DNA from: Lyophyllum atratum
Taxonomy: Eukaryota > Basidiomycota > Agaricomycetes > Agaricales > Lyophyllaceae
Assembly: GCA_014905825.1 (NCBI GenBank)
Contig: JACGCN010000002.1
Coordinates: 1,116,001-1,180,000, forward strand
Direction: 5' to 3'
Length of the DNA: 64,000 nucleotides
Shown: one piece after another, positions 37,516 through 48,664 of the stretch
How positions within the stretch are numbered: the stretch's first letter is position 1
How the letters are laid out: the number at the start of each line of letters is the position of its first letter
Notes under the pieces: model-generated
Databases searched by the model: none
What the model was told of the DNA's origin: nothing
The model's input: the letters and a program-made list of their open reading frames with translations, nothing else
Translations under genes and position numbers: made by a program

Positions 37516-37888
37516 TTTGCAGTTACATCGTTCGGTTGTCATTGATATTTGCTGTACTCTGTCGCTCTCTTCGTTGCTTAGGTTTGATGTCTGAGTGGGA
37601 AATTGTTGGAAATAGCGGTGCGGCTTTTTCGACTATCCATTTGTTTCCTAGTAGACTGTATTTTCGCGAGTACTTGTGAGGCATGAGGTTGAAATACATG
37701 AACTTCAGTGTCTGTCATATACTTGGCTCATTACGGATAATAGTGCGAAAGCAACATCGACGCTCCCATCACCCTCGAGTCTACCATTTGACGAAGTCTT
37801 TGACTGACAAGCATAAATGCCTTCAGAATTGTATTTTTTGATCAACAGTGTATCGAAGTGTATCAACTAGCTTGCAACTAGCTCTTTA
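37516..37888. other. Intergenic, convergent HEM1 / esterase 3' ends
   Basis: 373 bp with no supported gene; presumably the 3' untranslated regions of two converging genes. Confidence 0.5.
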
Positions 37889-40149
37889 TCAAACGTTCAT
37901 CTCTGCCGAAATTCCATGCCAAAAGGCACATCTCCCTGCCAAAGCGCTTGTGAGATTTTCCAGACCGACATTCCCAGGCTGAAGTCGCATTCGAGGGCTC
38001 CCATCAGAACCGGAAACGGGCTGGTGGGAATTCAGGACTGTATGGAACAAGCAAAATCGAAGTGCACGTACACTCCATGAAGCAACTGAGGTATTCTTTG
38101 AGCTTGGGACCCCATCGACCACGAAGCTAGTCCAGAACTCTCGCATGGCCGCGAAGAGGCTTTTGTTGCTGTCGTCAGAGGGTGGGGATGATGAGAAAAA
38201 GGCCGTAAGGTCCGCTCCATGATTGGAACCCGATATGGGATTATCATAACTGTCCATAGGTCAAGTCAATAACGAGGACCATCAACCAACTTGGCTAGAA
38301 CGCACTGGAACGAGTAGGCCTTGAGTCCCTGGTCAACAGCAGCTCCCGCGATGAGCGAGGCTGTACAGATATACCGCGCTTCGCCATACATCTGTTGGCC
38401 TTGGAGGCTGAACGTCCCATAATCACTCAGAGGATAAAATTGTGCGACGGCGCGATCGAATGAGGCCCGCGTCAAAGATGTCCACTGGCCACGAAGGAAG
38501 TTGAATACTGTCGTCTGGGTCGCGTTTGGATTCGACGTGTTAGCAGAGCTATCCGACAAGGATGCGGACCATCCGGCACCTTCGTTCGTGTTGGATCTAA
38601 GATTGCAGACTAGTGACCGGACGACATTGCAGTGTGCACACCTGCACCACTTACCCAAAAAGGACGGGGACATGTGCGAATTGGCCTTTCTTGAACGCCT
38701 CGACTGGTCGTTCTGTCAAAAACGAGTCGTCGAGGATAGGTGCAAAGGTGTAGAGCGTCGAGGTGCGAGCTGCGATAGTCTGGCTGCCAGCTGACGCAAG
38801 TTTGTTTCCGGTGGCGGTTCTTAAGCAGCTCATCACCTGTGTACCTTTGTTTCCACAACCTCTGCAAGGCAGGACGATTAGACGTACTAACGTGGATTAC
38901 GGGAAAGTGCACTCACGCAAATGAAGCAAATTGTTCCAATATCGTCTCTACGTATGTATCGATGTAGGATGGCATGAAGTTCAAAGAAGGGCTGTCACCC
39001 ATAGCTGCGTGGAACAGACCCCCGGAGTTTCCGCCCTCACCGAGTAGCTATAATAAACCCTGGTTATTAGTCTGCCTTGAACATACTAATTTTCTTTGCC
39101 TGGAACATTGTTGCGCCAGCTCCTGCTGATTCACCCCAAATTGTGACGCGACTTGAAACAGTATTAATGTCAATTTGTTGGCATGGGGAAAGCTGTGCGT
39201 TACGGCAGAACGAACCTTTTGTCGCCGCCGAAACTTCCTATGTATCGCTGAAGCCAACGAAGAGCAGCACGCTGGCAGGCGCAAGTTTTCAGAACGGTTA
39301 CAAGTGGCATGAATGCATCACTGGTACCTGGTCAAGAAGTCCTGCATTCAGATCACCAGTCATTCTTCACCCTTGCCCCACCTTCAAGCCTGTTAGAGTA
39401 CAACACAAACAGGATGCCTTGCACTTACCCAGGAATCCAAATTGACCCAACCTGTATTCAAAGGAAACAAAGACCACGGGGGATGCAGGTGCCTGCAGCA
39501 TGGGATTCGGAAAGATGTCATGTGTGCTTCCGCCTTGGAAACCACCGCCTAATGATAGGACAAAATTATATATCCAGCACTTCCAGGACAAGTCCAACCC
39601 AGTCCTGCTTACCGTGGAACCAAACCAAAACCGGAAGCGTCTCATTCGCTCCTTTTGTTGTTGGTATGTAGACCTTATGGATTAGATCAAAATCAGAAAG
39701 CTGGTGATGGTAGAGTTTTGACTGACATTTCCAAACAAGCAGTCCTCGGAGGAACCAGATGTGATGGTCGTCTGCGTTGTTGCAACACAGGCGCTCCCAA
39801 ACTAGGATATTACCTTCAATCCCTGTCCAACAATTACGGAAGTGGAAAATCACTGACCTGTGTCGCGTCGACGTTTCCGAGATGCGTGCTGGGAGGAGAA
39901 ACTGGTGCTCGCCATCGAAGATCGCCAATTGGTGCATCTGCATATCGAATGCCTCGGTAGGATATGATGCCAGCAGTATCATCTCTTAGTCCCGTAAATG
40001 TCCCATCTGAAAGAATGGAATGTGAGCTTGCCACGTCAGGAATAAGGCTGGTACACACAGTCCAACGTTACTGTCGGTCCCACACGAGCATAGACACTGG
40101 CAGAAACCGATAGTACAAGTCCAATTGATATGAACATCGTGGAGAGCAT
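37889..40149 (-). CDS. Secreted type-B carboxylesterase/lipase
   Basis: Extracellular serine esterase of the alpha/beta hydrolase type-B family. The ATG at 40149 starts the signal peptide MLSTMFISIGLVLSVSASVYA. After a short intron the mature part begins YGTFTGLRDD and ISYRGIRYADAP. Oxyanion region LPVLVWFHGGGFQGG and catalytic Ser in TIWGESAGAGAT are present, as is HAAMGDSP. Acid residue lies in SNTNEGAGW and His in SNHGADL, so the triad is complete. About ten short introns split the gene; several boundaries are approximate. It ends FWHGISAEMNV. Such genes are expanded in wood and litter fungi. The neighbourhood (NAT next door) suggests an accessory region. Confidence 0.85.
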
Positions 40150-40867
40150 CAAACCTGAGAAACAGATGTGGAGCTTTGGGAAGACAATGCCAAACCAAGG
40201 TCAGTGATGCTAGTCCCCTGCATGTGAGATTCGAAGCTTGTCAAGCACCATGGTCCACAGTGGTCCACCCATATGTATATTTAGCACCACGCCGGATCAG
40301 CAGGCTGAGTACATGTGCGGCGTGGGTAGAGTATCACGAGGATATTCGGCTTGCAGAGAGCTATGGGGAGAGTCCTGAACTCAGTTCAGCTCTGAGTTAT
40401 TAGTAAAAAGAACAATCCGTAACTACTTACTCCCCGCTAAACCCAAGCTAAACCCCTTCTCTGAACGAGCTTGGCTCGGGCGTGGCTGTTGAAGAGTCTA
40501 GACGATATAAACAGTAGAGTATCTCGAGCTTCGTGTCGCCTATAAAGCCAATATAAAGCTGTTCCTCAGTTGATTTTACATCGAATGTCAACTTGAAGAA
40601 GCACAGAGCGCCTCGGGAATCACAGTAATCACCATAGCTTTCCCTTGCACCGTATAACAACTTTTAAGGCCATTGATGCTGTTTGAGCCGGGCAGTACAT
40701 CTGAGCGTTCGACATCATGGAACTTGGTGGGTTTTACAGAACAGAACTTGAAAAATGTCCTGCAGTAGTAACGGGGCTGCATCTATCTCTTGACTACAGG
40801 TCGACCAGTTAAGCCTCAATGGAACACTGACACCCCGTATCAGTGCACGACCACACGCGACATGATC
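40150..40867. other. Intergenic with possible gene remnant
   Basis: 718 bp between the esterase start and the NAT 3' end. Minus-strand open frames at 40448-40660 and 40588-40782 read partly protein-like (ALCFFKLTFDVKSTEEQLY) but in different frames and without a recognised family. At best a decayed fragment. Confidence 0.3.
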
Positions 40868-42096
40868 TCACCTACCTAGCGCTGCTTCCCTGCCATTTAT
40901 GTGCTCAAGATCTTCTGTGCTCAAGTTGATGCCAAACAATTCGCGAAGGACATCGGCTCTCTCCGCTTCAGTAGTCACAGTCCTGATGATTTCGGATTGA
41001 GGTCCTATGTGACGTCGGGTTACACGGCCCTCCATCCCAAGCCTTCCCATATGTCGTGTCAGAATGGGATTGTCAATCTCGCGGCTGTCCAGCCAAAAGT
41101 GCTTTGAGCAGATCACATTTTCCCAGAATAGTCCTCCCGACTGTCGACATACGACAAAATTCGCGGCCTCATAGTCGGTCAGGAAAAATTCTTCCTCGGA
41201 GAAGGAATAAACAACCTTCCACAATGGTGGACGGATGTCTTCTTTTATGTGAAGAATTTCGAGATGCCACTCGCTTTTAGATGAAGCTTGAGAAAGCAAA
41301 AGCGTTCAGGAGATATATGATGATAACTCAACAATCGCATAATTACAAAGCCTCGACGCCGGATGAGAACCTCTTGTAAGTCGGTGTTTTTCAGTGGGCG
41401 TGGTGCCTATTACAATGTTGTCTTCGGCATCGGAGAGTAGGATGGGTCGCGTCAAGCCAGAGCCTCCACAGCCGACATCGACAAAGTAGGTCTCGTTGCT
41501 CTCTTCTCCCAGTTGCACGAAGATGATCATATGCGATGGTGCAGTGTACACAGGAGGATCAGAAATATCTTTGGCGATATTTACCCTTGCGGATCCAGTA
41601 TATGCCCTGCCATATTTTGAAAAGGAGTTGGCGAAATTCGCTCTTCGGGGGTGAGTTACGAAGGAACGTACCGATACCCCAGTCCACAAATCATCTGGAA
41701 AAAAAGTGTATTCAAACCAAAGCAATAAGAGCCTCGGCGTTCAACCACCATCCGCTGATAGAGTCCTTCTGCACTTATGTCCATCCAATGATCGATAGAG
41801 CTACGTCGATGGTCACTAAAATGCAAGCCTATGGTGCACATCACCTCTCACTAATGCATCATTGTGTTTTCATAAGGAAAGGCGACAAGGTAAAGGCGAG
41901 CAACCAGGTGGAGATTTTCCAATGTCGTTGGAAAGCGACCCTCAAGAATGTCGTCTTCGGTGAAGTGGGACGGGAATCCGATTGTCGAGAGCCAGGTGGT
42001 GATCTGGGCGGGAGTAAATAGCGAGCTGCTACCCTTGATCCTGATTCCTCCTTGTAGAGTTCCGCGGCTCTGGACGTCCTGGGTATTGAATAGCAT
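40868..42096 (-). CDS. Arylamine N-acetyltransferase-like protein
   Basis: Acetyl-CoA dependent acetyltransferase of the NAT family, which detoxifies arylamines and, in some fungi, plant benzoxazinoid products. Starts MLFNTQDVQSRG at 42096. The N-terminal motif LENLHLVARLYLVAFPYENT is followed by RRGSYCFGLN (catalytic Cys), PSHMIIFV (His) and YFVDVGCGG (Asp), so the Cys-His-Asp triad is present. Introns lie near 41800-41850, 41650-41700 and 41290-41345. The C-terminal half has LTDYEAANFVV and ENVICSKHFW, then VLRELFGI. Intact frame. The substrate cannot be read from sequence. Confidence 0.85.
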
Positions 42097-43750
42097 CGTG
42101 TAGTTCCAAGAAAGAGGCGGGCGGGCGGCAAGACTGCAAGAGGTTTGGTTGATTAGCGATAATGATTCGTGGTGTGGTCCGACTGATGGTTTGAGCTTTC
42201 AATATGATATAATATGTTAGGCGCGCGCTTACTTATTGATAATATCAGGATGCGCGCTGTTCTTCCCCGTTAACAAAAGATCAACTTAGCAAGTCCGAGT
42301 CCGAGGTTGTTCAACTTGATCAAGCGCTGTGCCTATTTTGGGACGAATCGGGACTCGGCTATGAGGCCGAGTGGCACGGCGATTCCCGACAGAAAGACTC
42401 AGTGACCAACGCTGGAACGTCTGGTCAATTCGAGGTCAATTAGATGCACTTCGACTTTCCAGCAGTGTAATATGTTTTCCTTCTCGCGCATACCACGAGC
42501 GTGTATTCCAGCCTGATCAACGGGCACCATGATACCCACATCAACTTGTAAGAGAAGATTTACCGACCCATCATGATATATGGCCCTCATCTATGAAGGG
42601 CCTCACCGGACAAAAATATTAGATGTTTGAAACTTTGACTTGGGCTGTTGCCAGACCAAATCTTGACTTGCATTTTTCAAACTTGAACTTACCCACGCTC
42701 CACTTTGACTTTCATCGTAATTTTTGATTTTCGAGGCTCGCATTCTCTCGTTGATCGCACATAATTTGAACGTTGAGCAGCAACATGGGACTCTGAGAAC
42801 ATTGAGTGTGACCTGCAACCTTCCTGATAGTGCCGGCATTTGAGGCAGAGCAAGACACCCAAAACCCCGTGAGAGGTATTTCCTAAACGGTCAAAGCAAC
42901 CGGAATTTCTTGTCCTGAACTCACTGCCAGATTGATCGTCAATGGAAGCGTCTGAAATTTTGGGATCGTGTATATATATAGACTGTACATGTATGTATTC
43001 ATGTGCAGTTTTGGAAGTTTTGAAAAATCCGAGTGCTTTGAATTTGGCAAAGAAATTTCGGCGACTCAGGGAAAGGGCCACTCGCGTCCCGTTAGCCCGC
43101 ACGTCCATCAAAACAGAATGCTGTATTGAGAAAATCGAGAGTACACGCGATCTGGCCATCAGAAGCCCTTCCCCCGACCGTTCACCGTCCCAGGCCCTCT
43201 CGCGGTCAGAAACGACGAGGACGCGCCGATTCCTTCGCTCCGGTCCCGGGACATGGGCACTGCCACCTCCCCGCCAGTCCGCCGTGTCCCGTGTCAACGA
43301 AGCCAGCGCAAGTTGCAACGTCAAAGGCCTTACAACAACATCAAAGTGAGGCGTGGGTAAGTGCAAGATTCATGACCTCAAGACGAAAACAGCCGTCGTC
43401 AGGTTGAATGTAGAAGTTTCATTGTCAAGATTTATTTTGTCCGGTGACGCGCTTCAAACTCATCTTATTACGGTTCGGTCTAGACTTCTCCGAGTCCTCC
43501 GCAAGGCTCTGAAGCGCATATGCATCTATTTATTCGACATCATGACAGTAATTACGGTTGAAAAAGTGATGTGGGAGGATAGGCTCATATCTGGAGATAC
43601 CTACCCCAGTTTCCAGGGCTTTGATATCTTTCAATCACGGTCCGCGCATCAAGAGAGGCTTATGCAGAACTTAAACGACTTGTTATAAACGAGCTATCTG
43701 GCATCGAAGTTGGATTGTGGCAGGTCTCTCAGTACCGTCCTCATTTCAAC
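42097..43750. other. 1.65-kb intergenic region
   Basis: Between the divergent NAT and seven-helix genes. A 225-codon minus-strand frame (42689-43366) and an overlapping 135-codon plus frame (42942-43349) exist, but both lack family signal and the longer one starts at TTG. I do not call either. Composition is more A/T-rich than the flanks. No inverted repeats seen. Confidence 0.4.
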
Positions 43751-44980
43751 ATGTCTTCTCCGTATGCCACAGTTGAGGACCCGCAGGACCTCTGGTATGA
43801 GCAGTCAAACTTCGTCGCCACTCACCTCGCCGCTATGGGCTATGGTAATTGGGCTCATCAGTATCTTCTAATCCGCCTTCTAACCTGTGAACTGGTAGGT
43901 CTGCATGTCGCGATCTTTTTTATTGCGGCCTATCATGTCCTCCGAAGGCCCCAAAGTTCCGCCAAGAGCCGAATATTCTGGCTTGCCTTCCTAGTTGTAC
44001 TCCTCACCACCAGCACGATTAATATTGCATGCAGCATTAAGTTCAACCAATCTGCATGGGTGGATGAGCGCAACTATCCCGGGGGGCCCATCCAGTTTAT
44101 GTTTGAGCAACAGTCACGGCCCATTCTCACCCTTGGAAATACAGCCTCCATCTTGGCCTCATTCTTAGCGGACGGTCTTCTGGTGCGTTCGTTTGATTGT
44201 TTCAAAACTGATGGAATATGATTGATTCTCCATAGTTATACCGCGCCATGGTTCTCTGGAACTATACTTGGTACATCATATTGCTGCCAACACTCTTTTT
44301 TATCGTGTGTGTAAGTGAGTAGACCATTTTCGATGACAGGTGTCCTGCCTAACGTCATTTTTCTTTTCAGTCCTGTCAATCTTGACTGTCATTCAAATCG
44401 CCATCCCCGACTTTGCTGGCATAGTCAACCTCGCCTTCCCCGTCTGGCTGGTTTTGATGATCATTAACATTGTGCTCTCTGCGATGATCGCTGTTCGTAT
44501 ATTATCCATGCGGCGCGCAGTGAAGTCTGGTCTTGGTGATGAATATGCCAGGCCCTACACCACGATCGCCGCAATTGTCGTCGAAGCCGCCTTGCCTTTC
44601 ACCATCTTGTCCATCATCCTTCTAGTGCTTTTTGGCGGCCATAACACGGCGCAAAATCTTTTCGTGCCGCTCCTCGTTCAGGTCGAAGTGCGTTACTTTC
44701 TGCCAACGTTGATATAAGGTGTTTGGCTCTGACGATTGACTAGTGTATTGCACCTGCACTGATTATATTGCGTGTCATACGCGGCAGGGGAGCAGATAAT
44801 CCCAACACTCGACCAGCAACACAGCCTCTTAAATTCGCCGCCAACCCGTTGCAGGCGGGGACGGAAAGTACCTGGACCAATCCAGGAGTCAATGACACAG
44901 GCGTCGGTAGCGAGAGTTCTGTGATGTCCCACCATAAGGACAGGACGGAAGGCTCAACGTTTGCTATGGAATCGGCCTGA
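43751..44980 (+). CDS. Seven-helix membrane protein, basidiomycete family
   Basis: Starts MSSPYATVEDPQDLWYEQSNF. The protein has about seven hydrophobic segments: around LVGLHVAIFFIAAYHVL, FWLAFLVVLLTTSTI, LASFLADGLL, YIILLPTLFFIVCV, VWLVLMIINIVLSAMIAV, LPFTILSIILLVLFGG and the segment running into CIAPALIILRVIRG. Introns lie near 44183-44236, 44310-44370 and after VQVE. A hydrophilic Ser/Thr-rich cytosolic tail ends at 44980. This fits the large group of orphan seven-helix proteins expanded in mushrooms, often compared with receptors, though no ligand or G-protein link is known. The frame is intact. Confidence 0.75.
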
Positions 44981-45204
44981 CCCGATCTTTGATTCCGCAG
45001 TTGTAAGATAGCATGCAGATGATATTGAGATCCTATAAGCGCTGAACAATGTACTCACAGTAAGTTATATCAGCGTCATCAAACGAACTGTCTATTTTCG
45101 AATATCAAAGGGAGCGCAATGGATATCTCAAACGACATCAACGGGACCTGTTTCTCCGCCCAATCCCAAATGTTCCCCTTTACTCTGTCCCAGGCCGCCT
45201 ACGA

Positions 45205-45640
45205 CATCGATCAGTCCTGCGCGGCCTCCTCAGGCTGAAACAGTCCATTCTTTTTGGTCGACCCCTGAAAGTGCTTGCTCAGATCCATATTGACTGACCT
45301 GGGTGGACGCTGACGTATGTAGCCTGGTTCCTGTTCATCCGCAGATGGAGATCGAACGTCTTGACAACCTGGTTGAGTGTCGTCTTGTAAAAGCGGTAGG
45401 AGTACCATCCGCCGCGCGCGCTGTCACTGATCGAATCAACTTGGGGGCGAAGACGTGGACCCATTTGGCAGCCTGAGGCGTGTCGAGTGGAGGTTCCTGG
45501 GCGGGCGGAAGGGACCGTGGTGAGTGCTCAACGAGGACGAAGCACGAGATGACGTTGATTTGGAACGCTGAGGTGGATTTGTTGACGTCGTGGATGATAT
45601 AAGATGAAGCAGATGTAAACACGAGGTTGAACAAGGAGGA
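45205..45640 (-). pseudogene. Decayed short-chain dehydrogenase fragment
   Basis: Minus-strand remnants of a short-chain dehydrogenase/reductase. In order: FQINVISCFVLVEH, then the active-site Tyr-x3-Lys in YRFYKTTLNQVVKTFD, then ATYVSVHPG, then VNMDLSKHF with LFQPEEAAQ. These lie in three frames with no introns of sensible phase between them. The N-terminal Rossmann glycine motif and the C-terminal end are missing. Truncation plus frame breaks argue for a pseudogene. Confidence 0.6.
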
Positions 45641-45829
45641 AGAGTCACGATCGCGGAGCGCGAAAGGTCACTTATCGTCATTGGAACGCGTTCTGCAATT
45701 TGGGTTCCAACCATCCAATGGGTTATCCAGAATAAACTAGTAATTACAAGATCCTGTCGTATACATAGCAATACAGATACAGTGCACGAAAAAACAGCGA
45801 TATCATCCCGGAAAGCAGTCCATAGTAAA

Positions 45830-46690
45830 TTAGTTGTCCATGCCGCGAATCTGCGTAGCCAACGACGCGGCGAGCTGTGAAAGCTTCGTAAGATCTTTCG
45901 CGACCGATGTCTGCAACTTCTTGATAGAGGCCTCCAGCTCTACGATGTCCTTGAGGGCGTTCGCATGCGAATCATCGACGATGCGACGTTTCTTGGCCGG
46001 CGAGCCCTTTTTCGGTTCGTCGACCTCATCCTCCCCCTCGTCCTCGGCACTGTTCGGCTTTCTCTTGGCAGGGGTGGGCTTGCGTTTCGTGCGCGTTGGC
46101 TCCACTGATGGTCCTGCTCCGTTCTCGACGCTCAGCGGATTAGAATCCTGGCGCAGAGCTGTCGAGGCCGGAGAAGGTGTCCCTTCAGTCCCATGACATG
46201 ATCAGCCGAAATAGAAACACTTACCAGCATGTCGCCCGCGGGGCGGTCCTGTGCTGTTAGAGCACTTCTGGTGTAGGCTCTTGCAGTGCTCGCAGCGAGC
46301 GCCCTCGATACCCCTACATGTCTTCTTCGAGCGGATGCAACGGTCGCACGGCTGTGGTGGATATACCGAAGCGATTTGGAACTATAACAAGCGTCAGAGG
46401 GCGCGCGGAAGGCACACGACGGCGGGGAGACGTACCGTGTATCCCTCAATCTTCCTCGCTACGGGCGGCTTCGCTGGTGCTGTCGCTGAATCTCCCGTGG
46501 CTGGCGCTGGCTCGCTGGGCGGCGGCGGCGCAGTCGGCGGTTCAGTCCGCGCATTGCCTTCAGGCTTCTCCGTCGCTGCTTCGTCGATGGCGTTACTGTT
46601 GTTCTTATACGCCTCATCCATGACATCCGCCAACTTCTTCCCGTGGCGCGGGGGCATGTTGCCTATGCTTGAACTTCCAACGCTGGACAT
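45830..46690 (-). CDS. Zn2Cys6-type putative transcription regulator
   Basis: About 250 residues. The ATG at 46690 starts MSSVGSSSIGNMPPRHGKK. After a Pro/Ala-rich region and an intron near 46385-46437 comes PCDRCIRSKKTC followed by CEHCKSLHQKC. The spacing C-x2-C-x6-C-x7-C-x2-C-x6-C fits the fungal binuclear zinc cluster. A second intron (about 46183-46226) leads to a lysine-rich segment (TRTKRKPTPAKRKP, PAKKRR) and a C-terminal leucine-containing helix (ELEASIKKLQTSVAKDLTKLSQL) that could dimerise. No fungal-specific middle homology region is visible, so it is a short member. An upstream intron in the 5' untranslated region is likely. Confidence 0.75.
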
Positions 46691-47462
46691 GGGTGAAACC
46701 TGAGCGGCGAAAAGCGTCAGCACGGGCGTGAACGAGTCCCGGAGTGCTTACCTGTAGATGCGGGACGATTGAAGAAGAGATTCCGTGGGTCTTTGGACAA
46801 GGCAGGTTTCGAGGGTACAACAGAGGTAAAGGCGCGATGGAGGGGCTGCGTGGGGGCGTAAACCGTGTGCCACACGCCCACGATCAATCTGGGAGCAAGT
46901 CAAAGAAGCTCCTCGGCGCTGAGGCGAGTTACGTAAGCGCGTTTTACGTCTTACCATCAGCGCGTGTTGACTGACGCCGCGCGATAGCGCCCACCCTGCG
47001 CCCACGACGCCATCTTTTAGTTGTTCGTACAGTCAGCCCCTCGACGAGCGGTGGGATGCAACGTTACCGCAGTTAAACCAAATGCGGGCGATTTGAGTGT
47101 ATCATTTTGTGCAAGTTGAATTGACGCCGCGGGGTTGACGCGTTTATAGTCCAATTATATCAAGACCTTGTTCAACTCTGATTGGAACTGTATAAAACGC
47201 AACGTTGGCGCTATTTCCGTTCAGCGAATAGGTGTGTTCTCTATTACGTTATTTGGACCAAGACCGCACGAGGACAGCCCAAGTATATGTATGGTGGTTA
47301 AATATGCAAAATGCTACAGCGTTAAGGTAAAATGAAAACAGTCTGGGTGCGAAGGTACGCGCAGGCTTCAGATATGAGGGCAAAATTGCATGCGTGGGAT
47401 GTGGCAGGACGCCAGACGTATATGCATATTAAGATGTTGACAAGAATTGAGATTAAGGACGG
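46691..47462. other. Intergenic, Zn2Cys6 gene promoter side
   Basis: 772 bp up to the transposon. Contains an ACGCGT near 47137. Ends with the left 8-bp target duplication (aaggacgg, 47455-47462). No gene recognised. Confidence 0.45.
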
Positions 47463-48161
47463 TAGGGCTGGGGATAGAACTATTTTGGCCCGGTATAGAT
47501 GGTATTGAAATTTGAGGGTCCAGGTATCGAAGGTATTGTAGGTATAATACGTATCATGTATCAAAGGTTTAATACTTGTTTGATACGGTATTATATGTAT
47601 TATACGGTATTAAAGTGTATCAAACATACCGTAGATGAGTAATGCCTTCAGAGCTCGTCCGTGCTTATATCCGGAACCCGTGGTGTTGCCGTCCCACCCA
47701 CATTTTGCGTTGACTTCGAAGATTTCTTGTTCTCTTGAACAGTGTTCCCGTCGTAGCGGGCGAGAAGCTTTGATGTTGCAAGTCAATGAGATCATCAATT
47801 TGGAGGCGCGGAGCACCACGGGTCCCCATCGGAGGCTCGGTGATTACATCCTCATCCTCGTCATCTGTGAGCCTCCGTGAGCTCGTCTATCCCATAGGGG
47901 TCCGGGTTGTTGAGGAATGCCTCAACTTCATCATCTGTTGCGGGATTAAGCAGATCTTGCAGTGTTGGGGTTGGGAGATGAGAGTGGGAAGTCACAGAGC
48001 TCCATCTGATCGAGCACAAATCCGACTTCAGTACATGTTCAATACATGGTCACCGGACCCTCGCTCGTATTGAACGTATAATACATTGTATGATACGTTG
48101 TGTATAATACATTGTATGATACGTTGTGTATAATACGGCCCGCGTTACATCCCCAGCCCTA
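47463..48161. mobile_element. Non-autonomous hAT-like DNA transposon (699 bp)
   Basis: Bounded by perfect 13-bp terminal inverted repeats, TAGGGCTGGGGAT (47463-47475) and its reverse complement (48149-48161). These are flanked by a perfect 8-bp direct repeat aaggacgg (47455-47462 and 48162-48169). An 8-bp target duplication and a TAGGG terminus are hallmarks of the hAT superfamily. Subterminal regions at both ends are A/T-rich and share GTATAATAC- and TGATACG-type motifs, possible transposase sites. No transposase reading frame of useful length is present, so it would need a partner in trans. Intact ends suggest recent insertion. Confidence 0.85.
48076..48136 (+). repeat. 26-bp tandem repeat, two full copies plus start of a third
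   Basis: Two identical 26-bp units at 48076-48101 and 48102-48127, then the first nine bases of a third. Each unit contains GTATAATAC and TGATACG. It lies inside the right subterminal region of the hAT-like element. Confidence 0.85.
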
Positions 48162-48664
48162 AAGGACGGGGAGGGGTGGGGTGGAGTAAGCAGGGTGACA
48201 GCGCTCGTCTTTTTCCATCGCGCCGTCAAGCGAAAGCACCGTTGCCTCCTGGCTTCCAGTTGCAATTTGCAATCTTGACTAGTGAAACTCCTCGGGTTCG
48301 TCTTTTCTGCGGAAATAGTGGTCCAGAGTTTTCTTCGCCAGCAGTTAAAGTCTACTCTGCCGCGGTGATCAGTCAAGTGAGCAGAATGCTACTCCGGATG
48401 GGTTCGCAGGACAGGGAGCATTAGGGGCCGTCCTCGAGGTGCTGAGCTTGTGGAGTCTGGACGGGTATCGTTGTGGACTGACATGAGGACAGCCTGGGCC
48501 GCTGTCAGGCTCCGCTAAATTTCCTGGGTACTACCAGGTTGTTCAGCTCAGTACTGATGGGTAATATATATGAGAAGATAGTTCTTCAAGTTCTGGACAT
48601 CGTTGAGTGAGTTAGAGGTCATGGTCGCTTACATAAGCACTGCTCATCGCTTTTTGGTCACTAG

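Noticed and set aside
42689..43366. 225-codon minus-strand open frame
   Set aside because: Starts at TTG, low family signal, overlapped by another open frame on the plus strand; treated as intergenic.
37889..45640. Possible secondary-metabolite gene cluster
   Set aside because: No polyketide synthase, peptide synthetase, terpene cyclase or pathway regulator is present; esterase, NAT and a broken dehydrogenase are not enough.
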